This document shows, one piece after another, positions 43,100 through 51,542 of a stretch of DNA of 64,000 nt. Position numbers and translations under genes: made by a program. Under the pieces are notes generated by a model that worked only from the letters and a program-made list of their open reading frames with translations, had not been told where the DNA came from and did not search any database. Origin of the DNA: JAHEKO01 sp965212505 (GTDB lineage: Bacteria; Acidobacteriota; Thermoanaerobaculia; Multivoradales; JAHEKO01). The DNA lies in contig OZ243123.1 in NCBI GenBank assembly GCA_965212505.1, positions 2,294,001 through 2,358,000 on the forward strand, given 5' to 3'. How positions within the stretch are numbered: position 1 is the first letter of the stretch; every line of letters starts with the position of its first letter.

Positions 43100-43675
43100 C
43101 TACCAGTTCGAGGGTCGCGGATTCCACTCGGGCTCCGGATCGATGCCCATGCCGTCCGCGAGGCGATCGTAGTAGTTGAACAGAGCCGCCGCCTGAACGA
43201 TGTCGTGAATCGCTCCATCTTCGAAACCGAGGGACCGGAGTCGCTCGACGTCCGAGCGGCTCATCTCCTGCGGCATCAGCGTGAGCTTCTCAGCAAACTC
43301 GAGCATTCCTCGATCGGCCTCGGACAGATCAGCCTGCCGGTAGTCCCAAGCGATCGCTTCGACCAGAGCGTCGCTCCCTTCCTGCCCTTCGACCTCAACC
43401 CGGAGGTCTTCCGCGTGCGCGGTTGTTCAGTAAAAGCACTTGTTACAGCGGGAGACAACCGTCGCGATCATCTCGCGTTGTGCTCTGCTGAGTCCGTTCT
43501 CCTCCGAGTGCATGACTTCGATGTAGAGCTGCGTCGAGGCCCGCAGGACCTTCGGCCGCGGACTCTGGATGCGAAGGACGTTGAACACCTTGCCGGCACG
43601 CTTGATCGCCGCCGCGTAGAGGCGTTCGAGTAACCCTTCGGCACGGTCGGGTGGAACGGTCTCTATCCAGGCCAC
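43100..43675 (-). CDS. AhpD/carboxymuconolactone decarboxylase-like peroxidase-related selenoprotein (CxxU)
   Basis: A 191-residue protein when the in-frame TGA at 43427-43429 is read as Sec83. The family redox motif is N-x-C-x-Y-C-x3-H; here it is NKCFY-U-TTAH, so Cys80 pairs with Sec83 and His87 is kept. Upstream, LRASTQLYIEVMHSEENGLSRAQREMIATVVS is the conserved AhpD-like helix. Downstream, DALVEAIAWDYRQADLSEADRGMLEFAEKLTL and GFEDGAIHDIVQAAALFNYYDRLADGMG complete the peroxidase-related fold. GTG 43675 is chosen because VAWIETVPPDRA is the usual family start and TAGTCC lies 8 nt before it. Its role is probably thiol-dependent peroxide reduction. Without recoding it appears as two separate ORFs. 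Confidence 0.88.
43391..43426 (-). promoter_or_regulatory. Candidate bacterial SECIS element of the AhpD-like selenoprotein
   Basis: In the mRNA, GACCUC (43408-43403) pairs perfectly with GAGGUC (43396-43391) around the loop CGGGUU. The loop starts 25 nt after the UGA and has a G in its first two bases, within the known bacterial range. A competing CAACC/GGUUG pairing closer to the UGA is possible. The folding energy was not computed. Confidence 0.55.
43427..43429 (-). other. In-frame UGA selenocysteine codon of the AhpD-like gene
   Basis: It is the only stop in the frame between 43675 and the TAG at 43100-43102, and it sits at the second cysteine of the family CxxC. Confidence 0.87.
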
Positions 43676-43905
43676 ACCGCATCGGACTACAGGAGACCCG
43701 GAGATGTCAACCGCTGCAGGGGGCTTGCCGTTTCGAGCCGAGGCCAGGAACGCCGTCACGCAGCCGATTCGCCGCGCCGGTCGACACCTCTCGAAGCGGG
43801 TACCCGGCGGCGCCTGGGGGCGCTCTCCTCCTCAAAGCGCGCTCATCGTCCGCGACGCTGCACAAGAGGGCGATCTGGCGACGTGGACTCACGCAACTCT
43901 CCTCT
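43676..43905. other. 230-bp intergenic region between UppS and the AhpD-like selenoprotein
   Basis: Short open frames on both strands show no family likeness. On the minus strand it holds the selenoprotein promoter (TTGACA and TAGTCC). The rest shows no clear structure or terminator. Confidence 0.5.
43684..43710 (-). promoter_or_regulatory. Promoter of the AhpD-like selenoprotein gene (TTGACA / TAGTCC)
   Basis: On the minus strand a perfect -35 TTGACA (43710-43705) is followed after 15 nt by TAGTCC (43689-43684), which ends 8 nt before GTG 43675. The spacer is short for a sigma-70 site, but both boxes are well formed. No SD follows, so a leaderless message is likely. Confidence 0.5.
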
Positions 43906-44685
43906 CTAGATCGATCGACAGGTAGGTGCGGAACCCGTCATCGGAAGGCAACCAAAACGACGCTCACGCCCAGCGAACTCGGCCAGGGCATCGACCAGAT
44001 GGGTCGGCCCGAAATCGGGCCACAGGGCCGACGAGAAATAGAGCTCGGCGTACGCCGACTCCCAGAGTAGGAAGTCGCTGAGCCGCTGCTCGCCCGAGGT
44101 TCGAATCAAGAGATCGACGGGCGGCACTGCCGAAACCGAGTGCATGCAAACCTCCAACGCCTCGTTGAGGCGCTCGGCGTCGGCTTCGCAACCCTCGAGC
44201 TCCGGTTCATCGAGGCTCAAGGCACGTGCCGCTTGCGCCAGCATCTGGCGCGCCGAGTAGTCGACCGCAATCCGCAGGAGCATGTGCGAACCGGCGGCGG
44301 TGGCCTTCTCAGCGTCCTCGATGGCATCAACCAACGCCCTCGGCAGCCGATCACGGCGTCCGATGACATTGAGACGCAGGCCGTGTCGGCACGCTCGATC
44401 GACCTCGGTCGAGAGATACCTCTCGAACAGAGCCATGAGCGCCTCCACCTCCAAGCGGGGCCGTTGCCAGTTGTCGGAAGAGAAGGCAAAGAGCGTCAGC
44501 GCCGCAACACCCTGCCGGCCTGCCTCCTCGACGATCCGCCGCACCGCTCGCACCCCCGCGCGATGTCCGGCGGGACGCGGCAGGCCTCGCCTCATCGCCC
44601 ATCGACCGTTGCCATCCAGAATGATGGCGACATGAGGCCCGTGGTCAAACGAGCCATCACTTTGCATTACAAAGCTCTGAGACAT
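43906..44685 (-). CDS. Isoprenyl transferase (undecaprenyl diphosphate synthase family)
   Basis: A 259-aa cis-prenyltransferase, which extends farnesyl-PP with isopentenyl-PP to make the lipid carrier of cell-wall synthesis. The catalytic Asp24 lies in HVAIILDGNGRWA; LTLFAFSSDNWQRP and RTSGEQRLSDFLLWESAYAELYF are family motifs. ATG 44685 is chosen because AAGGTGA lies about 6 nt before it. It follows the regulator gene by 34 nt and lacks the usual cdsA/dxr neighbours, so it may be a second paralogue. Confidence 0.9.
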   Translation of the reverse strand: MSQSFVMQSDGSFDHGPHVAIILDGNGRWAMRRGLPRPAGHRAGVRAVRRIVEEAGRQGVAALTLFAFSSDNWQRPRLEVEALMALFERYLSTEVDRACRHGLRLNVIGRRDRLPRALVDAIEDAEKATAAGSHMLLRIAVDYSARQMLAQAARALSLDEPELEGCEADAERLNEALEVCMHSVSAVPPVDLLIRTSGEQRLSDFLLWESAYAELYFSSALWPDFGPTHLVDALAEFAGRERRFGCLPMTGSAPTCRSI

Positions 44686-44719
44686 ACACAATCACCTTCG
44701 CTTCCTGACAACCTCGCCT

Positions 44720-45112
44720 CTACTCCGATCGGGTCGCCCGGATCAGCGCTTCCATGTGATCCAGGTAGCGCTCCAACGCGGCGCGGCCGCACCGCGTCAA
44801 CTGGTATTCAGTCTTCGGGAGGCGCCCCTCGAAACTCTTACTGCAGTCGACGTACCCCGCGTCCTCGAGTTTCCGAGCGTGCACGCTGAGGTTCCCGTCG
44901 CTCGTCTCGAGAAGCTGCCTCAGTTCGCTGAAGGAGAGCCGCTCATTGACCGCCAGCGCGCTCAGGATCCCCAGCCTCACCCGCTCGTAGACCAGGCGAT
45001 CGAAGTCGCGAGCTTTCGGATCGGCGAGATACCCAGCTACACCTCGCAGCTTGCTCTTCCCTTCGGGCGTTGCCGGATCTGTGTGGTCCGATGTCGCGGG
45101 TCTCTTAGCCAC
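44720..45112 (-). CDS. Winged-helix transcriptional regulator (MarR/ArsR-like, DUF-type)
   Basis: A 130-aa protein whose centre, RLGILSALAVNERLSFSELRQLLETSDGNLSVHARKLEDAGYV, is a winged helix with the recognition helix near NLSVHARKLEDAGYV. A beta wing (FEGRLPKTEYQLT) and a C-terminal helix follow. This group usually controls an adjacent small membrane protein, as here. GTG 45112 has GAGGTGG about 6 nt before it and overlaps the upstream gene by 8 nt; ATG 45148 is an alternative adding 12 residues. It probably regulates its own operon by binding the divergent spacer 45723-45807. Confidence 0.83.
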   Translation of the reverse strand: MAKRPATSDHTDPATPEGKSKLRGVAGYLADPKARDFDRLVYERVRLGILSALAVNERLSFSELRQLLETSDGNLSVHARKLEDAGYVDCSKSFEGRLPKTEYQLTRCGRAALERYLDHMEALIRATRSE

Positions 45113-45722
45113 CGTGCCACCTCGCGATGATTGCTCCGAAGACGACATGAAGGCCACCAAATCCCGCCCCGAGGAGCGGGTTCGCCCAGCCTTCGGGACC
45201 GACGAGCGCAGCGACCCCGAGCCCCATGAAGAGCCCACCCATGATCGGGATCGGTCGAACCGAAAAGGTGCCCCCCGTGACGACGCCGACGCCATAGAGC
45301 AGCAGCCACGTCCCGGGAATCGCTTCCCCTGCGCCGGCATCGAACAGCACCCAGGTCAGAACAAGCGCGGCGGCAATCGGCGGCAGGAGTCCAAGGAGGA
45401 ACCGACGACCAACGCCCCGCGAGAGGCGCTCGCCTCGTCCATGCGCCTTGAGCACCATCGCTCCGCCACCGATCAACGAGGCGGCAAGCGCCGCTGCGAT
45501 CCAAATGACAAACCAGGACGAACTGAACGACGGGCGCGAGGCGACGGTGGCCGCGATGAGAGCGATCGCGCCCATCCCCATCCCGCCCCACCCTGGAACC
45601 GACGTGAACGAGGCCGACGACTCCATCGTCTCCCGAATGAACCGAAGGTTGTCCATGGCCCGCGAATGCAGAGCATCCGGCTGCGCCATCTCGGGCCGGT
45701 CGGCCGGCTGTGGATTCGGCAT
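45105..45722 (-). CDS. Membrane protein of unknown function paired with a wHTH regulator
   Basis: A 205-aa protein. After a soluble start containing MDNLRFIRETMESSASFTSVPGWG come about five hydrophobic helices. The start RxxMESS..FTSVPGWGG is a recurring pattern in Acidobacteriota membrane proteins encoded with a winged-helix regulator, which is what follows here. The function is not known. A TAGTCT element ends 8 nt before the ATG with no SD. Confidence 0.72.
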   Translation of the reverse strand: MPNPQPADRPEMAQPDALHSRAMDNLRFIRETMESSASFTSVPGWGGMGMGAIALIAATVASRPSFSSSWFVIWIAAALAASLIGGGAMVLKAHGRGERLSRGVGRRFLLGLLPPIAAALVLTWVLFDAGAGEAIPGTWLLLYGVGVVTGGTFSVRPIPIMGGLFMGLGVAALVGPEGWANPLLGAGFGGLHVVFGAIIARWHGG

Positions 45723-45730
45723 GGTCGCCT

Positions 45731-45736
45731 AGACTA
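45731..45736 (-). promoter_or_regulatory. Putative -10 hexamer TAGTCT for the membrane protein/regulator/uppS unit
   Basis: On the minus strand TAGTCT ends 8 nt before ATG 45722. The same hexamer faces the other way for adenine deaminase 60 bp away. Confidence 0.45.
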
Positions 45737-45795
45737 GAGGTCTATTTCGCTGCCGTCAAGTACTTTGCACTACAGAGTACCGTCACGGTACCTGA

Positions 45796-45801
45796 TAGTC
45801 T
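45796..45801 (+). promoter_or_regulatory. Putative -10 hexamer TAGTCT for adenine deaminase
   Basis: TAGTCT ends 6 nt before GTG 45808. The overlapping GATAGT (45794-45799) could serve instead with an 8-nt gap. No SD is present. Confidence 0.42.
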
Positions 45802-45807
45802 GCGACT

Positions 45808-47520
45808 GTGAATCTCGACGAAATCCTGCGCTACGCCCGCGGCGACGAGCCCGCGGAGCTACTGCTCAAAAACGGCCGCGTCGTGAATGTCGACAGCGGC
45901 GAGATCCTCGAAACCGACGTCGCCGTTGTGCGCTCACGCATCGTGGGTCTCGGCGACTACGACGCACACGAGGTCATCGATCTCGACGGCGCCTACGTGA
46001 GCCCCGGATTCATCGACGCTCACGTCCACATCGAGAGCAGTCTCGTACCGCCTGCGGAGTTTGCTCGAGCGGTCGTGCCTCGCGGTACGACGACGGTCGT
46101 TACCGATCCGCATGAGATCGCCAACGTTCTGGGGCTGGATGGCATCCGTTTCATGTTCGAAAACGCCAAACGCGGCCCGCTGAGCATGTACGTGATGGCA
46201 TCGTCCTGCGTGCCGGCCACCCACATGGAGACCAGCGGCGCGGTTCTGAAGAGCTACGACCTCGCCCCGTTCCAGACCGATCCCTGGGTGCTCGGCCTGG
46301 CCGAAGTGATGAACTTCCCCGGCGTCGTCCACGGCGACCCCGAGGTGCTCGAGAAGCTACGCGTGTTCGACGGAAAGGTGATCGACGGGCACTGTCCAGG
46401 GCTGACCGGCAAGGAGTTGATGGCGTACGCCGCGGCCGGTATCCAGTCCGACCACGAGTGCACCACCGTCGAGGAGGCGCGCGAGAAGCTGCGCCTCGGC
46501 ATGACGATCTTCATTCGCGAGGCGACCAACGCCAGGAACCTGAGAACCCTGCTGCCCCTTGTCACCCCCGAAAACCACCACCGGATTTGTCTCTGCACCG
46601 ACGATCGTCAACCCGCCGATCTTCTCGACGAAGGACACATCGACTTCATGGTTCGAACCGCCATCGAAGAGGGCGTCGACCCGATCCTCGCCATTCGCAT
46701 GGCGACCTGCAACACCGCGGCCTACTTCCGCCTTCACGATCGCGGCGTTATCGCACCGGGCCGTCGCGCCGACATCATCGCCTTCGAGGATCTCCAGGCG
46801 CCAGCCCCGCATCTCGTACTCCGAGGCGGCCGCGTGGTCGCACGCGACGGCTCGATGGTTGATGCCGCCGGCGAGCGGCACGTGCACCCGTTGCGCAGCA
46901 CGATGAATATCTCTTGGGAGAAGGTCGACCTGCAAATCCCGGCCGAGAGGGGGTCGATTCGAGTCATCGGCGCGATCCCTGACCAGCTGGTCACGGAGCA
47001 GCTTCTCGAACAGCCGAAGGTCGAAGACGGACAGGCCGTCGCCGACCCGGAGCGCGACCTCCTGAAGATGGTGGTGATCGAGCGCCACCGCGCTTCCGGA
47101 GCGATCGGCAAGGGCTTCGTGCGGGGCCTCGGCCTCGAGCGAGGCGCGCTCGCCTCCTCCGTCGCCCACGACCACCACAACCTGGTCGTCATCGGCGCCG
47201 ACGACGAGTCGATGCTCGCCGCCGGCCGGCGCGCGCAAGAGCTCGGCGGCGGCATGGTGGTCGCCGAGGGCTCGGCGATCCTCTCGGAAGTCGCGCTGCC
47301 GCTGGCGGGCCTGATGAGCGACCTGCCGATCGAAGAGGTGCGCAATCAACTCGACGCCGCACTCGAGGCGGCTCGAGGACTCGGTTCCAGACTGCACGAC
47401 CCGTTCATGGCGATGAGTTTCCTGGCGCTCGAGGTGATTCCGAGCCTCAAGCTCACCGACCGCGGGTTGGTGGACGTGGACCGGTTCGAGCTCGTGCCGC
47501 TCTGGGCGGAGGCGGGTTAG
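45808..47520 (+). CDS. ade: Adenine deaminase
   Basis: A 570-aa amidohydrolase that converts adenine to hypoxanthine and ammonia for purine salvage. The metal-binding HxH is His72/His74 in GFIDAHVHIESSLVPPAEFARAV, followed by GTTTVVTDPHEIANVLG, ALDxHCPGLTG-like GHCPGLTGKEL and the late HHNLVVIGADDESM and LALEVIPSLKLTDRGLVDV, all typical of AdeC/Ade. The length matches the family. GTG 45808 starts the protein and has a -10-like element directly before it. Confidence 0.94.
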   Translation: MNLDEILRYARGDEPAELLLKNGRVVNVDSGEILETDVAVVRSRIVGLGDYDAHEVIDLDGAYVSPGFIDAHVHIESSLVPPAEFARAVVPRGTTTVVTDPHEIANVLGLDGIRFMFENAKRGPLSMYVMASSCVPATHMETSGAVLKSYDLAPFQTDPWVLGLAEVMNFPGVVHGDPEVLEKLRVFDGKVIDGHCPGLTGKELMAYAAAGIQSDHECTTVEEAREKLRLGMTIFIREATNARNLRTLLPLVTPENHHRICLCTDDRQPADLLDEGHIDFMVRTAIEEGVDPILAIRMATCNTAAYFRLHDRGVIAPGRRADIIAFEDLQAPAPHLVLRGGRVVARDGSMVDAAGERHVHPLRSTMNISWEKVDLQIPAERGSIRVIGAIPDQLVTEQLLEQPKVEDGQAVADPERDLLKMVVIERHRASGAIGKGFVRGLGLERGALASSVAHDHHNLVVIGADDESMLAAGRRAQELGGGMVVAEGSAILSEVALPLAGLMSDLPIEEVRNQLDAALEAARGLGSRLHDPFMAMSFLALEVIPSLKLTDRGLVDVDRFELVPLWAEAG

Positions 47521-47523
47521 ACT
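47518..47523 (+). promoter_or_regulatory. Putative -10 hexamer TAGACT for fabH inside the ade stop
   Basis: TAGACT starts at the TAG stop of ade and ends 8 nt before ATG 47532. There is no SD, so fabH may have its own leaderless promoter. Confidence 0.4.
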
Positions 47524-47531
47524 TCTTCGCC

Positions 47532-48524
47532 ATGGGCGATCACACCATCGGCATCCTCGGTTTCGGTAGCTATACACCCGAGCGGGTGATGACCAACGAA
47601 GACTGGGCAGAGCACGTCGACACCTCGGACGAGTGGATCACCACCCGGACAGGGATCAAACGCCGCCGGGTCGCCGCCAGCTCCGAAACGACCGTCGATA
47701 TGGCCGCGGAGGCGGCCAAGGCCGCACTCGAAGATGCTGGGCTCGAGCCGGCGGATATCGACGAGATCGTCATCGCGACGGACACTCCCGAGGTCTACAC
47801 CCCGGACACCGCGGCGTTCCTGCAGCACAGGCTCGGAGCCCGAGAGGTTCCGACCTACGACCTCGGCGGTAGCGGCTGTGCTGGTTTTGTACTCGCTCTG
47901 GACATCGGCGTCGCACGTGCAGCGCAGCGTCTCGGGCGGCGCATCTTGATCGTCGGCGTCGAGCTTCTGACGCGCCTGATGGACTGGACCGACCGCTCCA
48001 CCTGTGTGCTGTTCGGCGATGCCGCCGGTGCGGTGGTCGTCGGTCAGTCGAACGAGGCGGTCCGGGTACTGGCCACGAGCGCAGGCACCGACGGGAGTCG
48101 TGCCGAAATTCTCGCCCGCATTTCGGGTGGCACCCGACTCCCCTTCTCGCTCGAGGGCGCCCAACGAGGCGAGCACATGGCGATCGAGTTTCACGGCCGA
48201 GAGGTGTTTCGCGAGGCCGTCAAGCGCATGGGACAGGCGTCGCGAGAGGTGCTCGACCAGGTGGGCAAGTCGGTCGAAGACCTGGCGCTCGTCATTCCAC
48301 ACCAGGCCAACCGCCGCATCATCGACGCGGTCGGCAAGTCGCTGGGTCTGGGCGAGGAACAGCTCTTCGTCAACATCGAGGACTATGGCAACACAGGCTC
48401 GGCCTCGGTCCCCCTGGGGCTCTCCCAGGCACGGGCCCAGGGTCGAATCGAGCGCGGCGACCTCGTCCTGCTGACGGCCTTCGGCGCCGGGTTCCACTGG
48501 GCGTCGGCTCTGCTGCGCTTCTGA
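47532..48524 (+). CDS. fabH: Beta-ketoacyl-ACP synthase III
   Basis: A 330-aa thiolase-fold enzyme that condenses acetyl-CoA with malonyl-ACP to start fatty acid synthesis. The catalytic triad is visible: Cys116 in GGSGCAGFV, His257 in IPHQANRRII and Asn287 in YGNTGSAS. GFGSYTPERVMTN and TSDEWITTRTGIKRRR are FabH N-terminal signatures. No plsX or fabD neighbours, so it may be a paralogue with its own primer. It is followed 7 nt later by the TPR gene. Confidence 0.92.
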   Translation: MGDHTIGILGFGSYTPERVMTNEDWAEHVDTSDEWITTRTGIKRRRVAASSETTVDMAAEAAKAALEDAGLEPADIDEIVIATDTPEVYTPDTAAFLQHRLGAREVPTYDLGGSGCAGFVLALDIGVARAAQRLGRRILIVGVELLTRLMDWTDRSTCVLFGDAAGAVVVGQSNEAVRVLATSAGTDGSRAEILARISGGTRLPFSLEGAQRGEHMAIEFHGREVFREAVKRMGQASREVLDQVGKSVEDLALVIPHQANRRIIDAVGKSLGLGEEQLFVNIEDYGNTGSASVPLGLSQARAQGRIERGDLVLLTAFGAGFHWASALLRF

Positions 48525-48531
48525 GGCGGAG

Positions 48532-49887
48532 ATGACCAGCCTCCTGTTGTTCCTCTCGGTGCTGATTGCGGCGAGCGACGCTCCCGAGGTCGCGAGACAC
48601 GAGGGCATCGATCCCGCTGTGACTCGACTGCTCGCCGAACTTCAGCAAGCGGTCGAGGATCACCCCCAATCGGCCGAGGCGCACGGCGACCTCGCGATCG
48701 GGCACGAGGCCAACGGCCTCTGGGAGGGCGCACGGGCCGCCTACGCCGAGGCGCACCGTCTCGACCCTCAGAATCCGCACTGGCGACTCCACCTGGCGGT
48801 CGCCCTGCGTCAGAGCGGCGACTTCACGGCCGCGCTCACGGAGTTGGAAGAGCTGGCTGCTCGCTTCCCCGACCACGCCCCCGCGCTCGAGCGTCTCGGC
48901 CACGCGCAACTCGAGAGCGGGGACACACGCAGCGCACGGGCGACTTTCCTGAGCCTCATTCAAGTCGACCATAGGCTCGCAGCGGGACACATCGGTCTCG
49001 GCGACGCTCTCTTGCGGGACGGCGACGTCGAGCTGGCGATTCGCCAGCTCGAGGCCGCTCTGCGATTGGAGCCTGACCAGCGCAGCGCTCACTATCTGCT
49101 CGGGCAGGCCTACCGTGCGGCAGGGCGCGCCGACGAAGCGCGCACCCACCTCGCCCGCGGCCAGGGCACGACGGCTCGCCGTCTGCCCGACGACCTCACG
49201 GAGCGCCTCGAGGCGTACGCCGTCAACATGACCGCACGCCTCGACCGAGCCAGCGAGCTCCTCGCCCGAGGCAGGGTCGACCTGGCCATTGCAAATCTGC
49301 AGGCGGTCGAGCGAGATCACCCGCAGAACATCACGGCGCTGAACAACTTGGCGATCGCCTACATGCGAGGTCGAGATTTCGATCGGGCTCGAGCCGCACT
49401 CGAGCGTGCTCTCGCGGTCGACCCCGACAAGTTCTCGACGTACCTGAACTTGACCGCACTGAGCCATCGGCTGGGGCACCGCGACGAGGCCCTCGCCTGG
49501 ACCGAGCGCGCGGTCGAACGCGCGCCGGGGGTCTCCAAGGTCCACATCGCTCGTGCCAACGCACTGCTTCGGGTCGGGCGCATGCCGGACGCGATCTCCA
49601 GTTTCGAGGCCGCGTTGGCGGCCGACTATCGAGAGCAGGAGCCCTACCTCGCGCTCGCCAACCTCGAGCTCCGACGCGGCGACGCCGAGAGCTCGTTGAA
49701 CTACAGTCGCCGTGCCCTGGGCGTCTGGCCCGACCTGCTGGCGGCTCACCTCCTCACGTTCCACGCGAACCTCGCGCTCGATGACCTAGAGGGCGCCCAA
49801 GGTGCTCTCGACGCGGCCCGAGCGCTCGCTCCGGAAAACCCGAGCCTGGCCGAGCTCGAGCGGCTTCTCGAGGAAGCGACGGAGTGA
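48532..49887 (+). CDS. Tetratricopeptide-repeat protein, exported
   Basis: A 451-aa protein with a short signal-like N-terminus (MTSLLLFLSVLIAAS) and about ten TPR units, for example AHGDLAIGHEANGLWEGARAAY and HYLLGQAYRAAGRADEARTH. It should act as a protein-binding scaffold, probably in the periplasm. It overlaps the CRTAC1 gene by 4 nt (GTGA); such TPR/CRTAC1 pairs are common in Acidobacteriota and Planctomycetota. The partner may be the CRTAC1 protein itself. Confidence 0.82.
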   Translation: MTSLLLFLSVLIAASDAPEVARHEGIDPAVTRLLAELQQAVEDHPQSAEAHGDLAIGHEANGLWEGARAAYAEAHRLDPQNPHWRLHLAVALRQSGDFTAALTELEELAARFPDHAPALERLGHAQLESGDTRSARATFLSLIQVDHRLAAGHIGLGDALLRDGDVELAIRQLEAALRLEPDQRSAHYLLGQAYRAAGRADEARTHLARGQGTTARRLPDDLTERLEAYAVNMTARLDRASELLARGRVDLAIANLQAVERDHPQNITALNNLAIAYMRGRDFDRARAALERALAVDPDKFSTYLNLTALSHRLGHRDEALAWTERAVERAPGVSKVHIARANALLRVGRMPDAISSFEAALAADYREQEPYLALANLELRRGDAESSLNYSRRALGVWPDLLAAHLLTFHANLALDDLEGAQGALDAARALAPENPSLAELERLLEEATE

Positions 49888-51542
49888 AGCTGCCGGCGAC
49901 GCGTCAGGCCGCTCAGGCGGCCGCTCTCGCCCTGCTGCTCTCAGCGCCGGCAGCCAGCCAGCCCCTGACCTTCACCGACGCGGCGTCTGACCTCGGCCTC
50001 GACTTCCGGCATCATCGAGCCGTCTCCACCAATCTCTGGTTCCCGGAGATCATGTCGGGAGGCGGGGGCTGGCTCGACTATGACGGCGACGGCGACCTCG
50101 ACGCCTACCTCGTGCAAGGCGGCGAACTCGCCGCGGGCAACTCAGAGAGCGACGTGCGACGGCCGGTCGACCGGCTGTACCGGAACGACGGAACGCGCTT
50201 CGTAGACGTGACCGAGAGCGCCTTCGCACCCCAGGCCAGCTACGGCATGGGGCTCGCGATCGGTGATATCGACGGCGACGGCGACCCCGATGTCTACGTG
50301 ACCAACGTCGGCCCGAACACCCTCCTGCGCAACAATGGCGACGGCACGTTCGCGGACGTCACCGACTCTGCAGGAGTCGGTGAGCCCGGCTGGGGCTCCA
50401 GCGCAACCTTCGTGGACTACGACCTCGACGGGCACCTCGACCTCTTCGTCGTCAACTACGTTCGCTGGTCTCCGGGCAACGAGATCGAGTGCTTCAGCGG
50501 CGGACGTCAGCGCGACTACTGCCACCCGAGCAACTACAACGCACCGGCGGCCGACGTGCTCTATCGGAATCGAGGCGACGGCACCTTCGAGGACGTCACC
50601 GTCGAAACCGGAGTCCACGCATTCTTCGGCAACGGGCTCGGCGTGGCGGTCGCCGACTTCGACCGCGACGGACGTCCAGACATCTTCGTCGCCAACGACG
50701 GCATGCCCAACCAGCTCTGGCTCCAGCGCGAGGGCCGCTTTGTCAACGAGGCGCTCATCACGGGCACTGCGGTCAATCGCGCCGGCGCCGCCGAAGCGGG
50801 CATGGGAGTTGTCGCCGCCGATCTGGACGGCGACGGCGCGACCGACCTGTTCATGACGCACCTCCGCGACGAGACCAACACCCTCTATCTGAACCGCGGC
50901 GGCTGGTTCGACGACGTGACCGCCGCTCGGGGCCTCGGAGCGCCCAGTATCGGCCGCACCGGTTTCGGGGCCGGCGCTGCCGACTTCGACCACGACGGCC
51001 GCCTCGACCTGGTCGTCGTCAACGGGCGGGTGGGCCGGGCCGAAGGGGTCGCGGCTGGAGACGATCCTTTCGCGGAGCCGGACCAGTACTTCCGAGGCCT
51101 ACCCGGAGGGCGCTTCGAGGAACGGCCAGCGATCGGTCTCAGTGATGTGGCGGCCACCTCGCGCGCGGCCGCCTTCGGCGACTTCGACGGCGACGGCGAC
51201 ATGGACGTACTCGCCGTCGACAACAACACGCCGGCCCGCCTGCTGCGCAACGAGGCGTCGGACGGGGCCTGGAGCCGGCTACTGAGTGTTGGCCCGCACT
51301 TGGCCCCGGTAGCCGGAGTCGAGTTCGAGATCGAGAGCGGCGGACACACCTGGCGGCGGCGCGCTGAACGCGGATCGAGCTACTGTGCCAGCCACGACCC
51401 CGCCGTGCACTTCGGTCTGGCCGAGGCGTCGGAACTCGACGCCCTCTCTGCGCGCTGGCCGTCAGGCGACCGGCAACGCTGGCACTCACTACCGACCGAT
51501 CGGGTGCTGCTCCTCTACGAGCGCTACTCGACCGCGTTGTAG
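49884..51542 (+). CDS. CRTAC1 family FG-GAP/ASPIC-UnbV repeat protein, exported
   Basis: A 552-aa protein with a signal peptide (about residues 1-25). Seven Ca-binding blades of the DxDxDGxxD type are visible (DYDGDGDLDAYLV, DIDGDGDPDVYVT, DYDLDGHLDLFVV, DFDRDGRPDIFVA, DLDGDGATDLFMT, DFDHDGRLDLVVV, DFDGDGDMDVLAV), a beta-propeller. The C-terminus (GVEFEIESGGHTWRRRAERG...HFGLAEASELDALSARWPSG) is an ASPIC/UnbV domain. Its role is probably adhesion or scaffolding. The 3' end overlaps the convergent OmpH gene by 19 nt. Confidence 0.88.
   Translation: MKLPATRQAAQAAALALLLSAPAASQPLTFTDAASDLGLDFRHHRAVSTNLWFPEIMSGGGGWLDYDGDGDLDAYLVQGGELAAGNSESDVRRPVDRLYRNDGTRFVDVTESAFAPQASYGMGLAIGDIDGDGDPDVYVTNVGPNTLLRNNGDGTFADVTDSAGVGEPGWGSSATFVDYDLDGHLDLFVVNYVRWSPGNEIECFSGGRQRDYCHPSNYNAPAADVLYRNRGDGTFEDVTVETGVHAFFGNGLGVAVADFDRDGRPDIFVANDGMPNQLWLQREGRFVNEALITGTAVNRAGAAEAGMGVVAADLDGDGATDLFMTHLRDETNTLYLNRGGWFDDVTAARGLGAPSIGRTGFGAGAADFDHDGRLDLVVVNGRVGRAEGVAAGDDPFAEPDQYFRGLPGGRFEERPAIGLSDVAATSRAAAFGDFDGDGDMDVLAVDNNTPARLLRNEASDGAWSRLLSVGPHLAPVAGVEFEIESGGHTWRRRAERGSSYCASHDPAVHFGLAEASELDALSARWPSGDRQRWHSLPTDRVLLLYERYSTAL

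Noticed and set aside
43276..43759. Broken AhpD-like pseudogene or two separate small genes
   Set aside because: The halves are in one frame, the only break is TGA at the family redox Cys, and a hairpin follows; recoding explains this better.
44095..44120. GGTTCGAATC, resembling a tRNA T-loop
   Set aside because: It lies inside the uppS reading frame and has no acceptor or anticodon stems around it.
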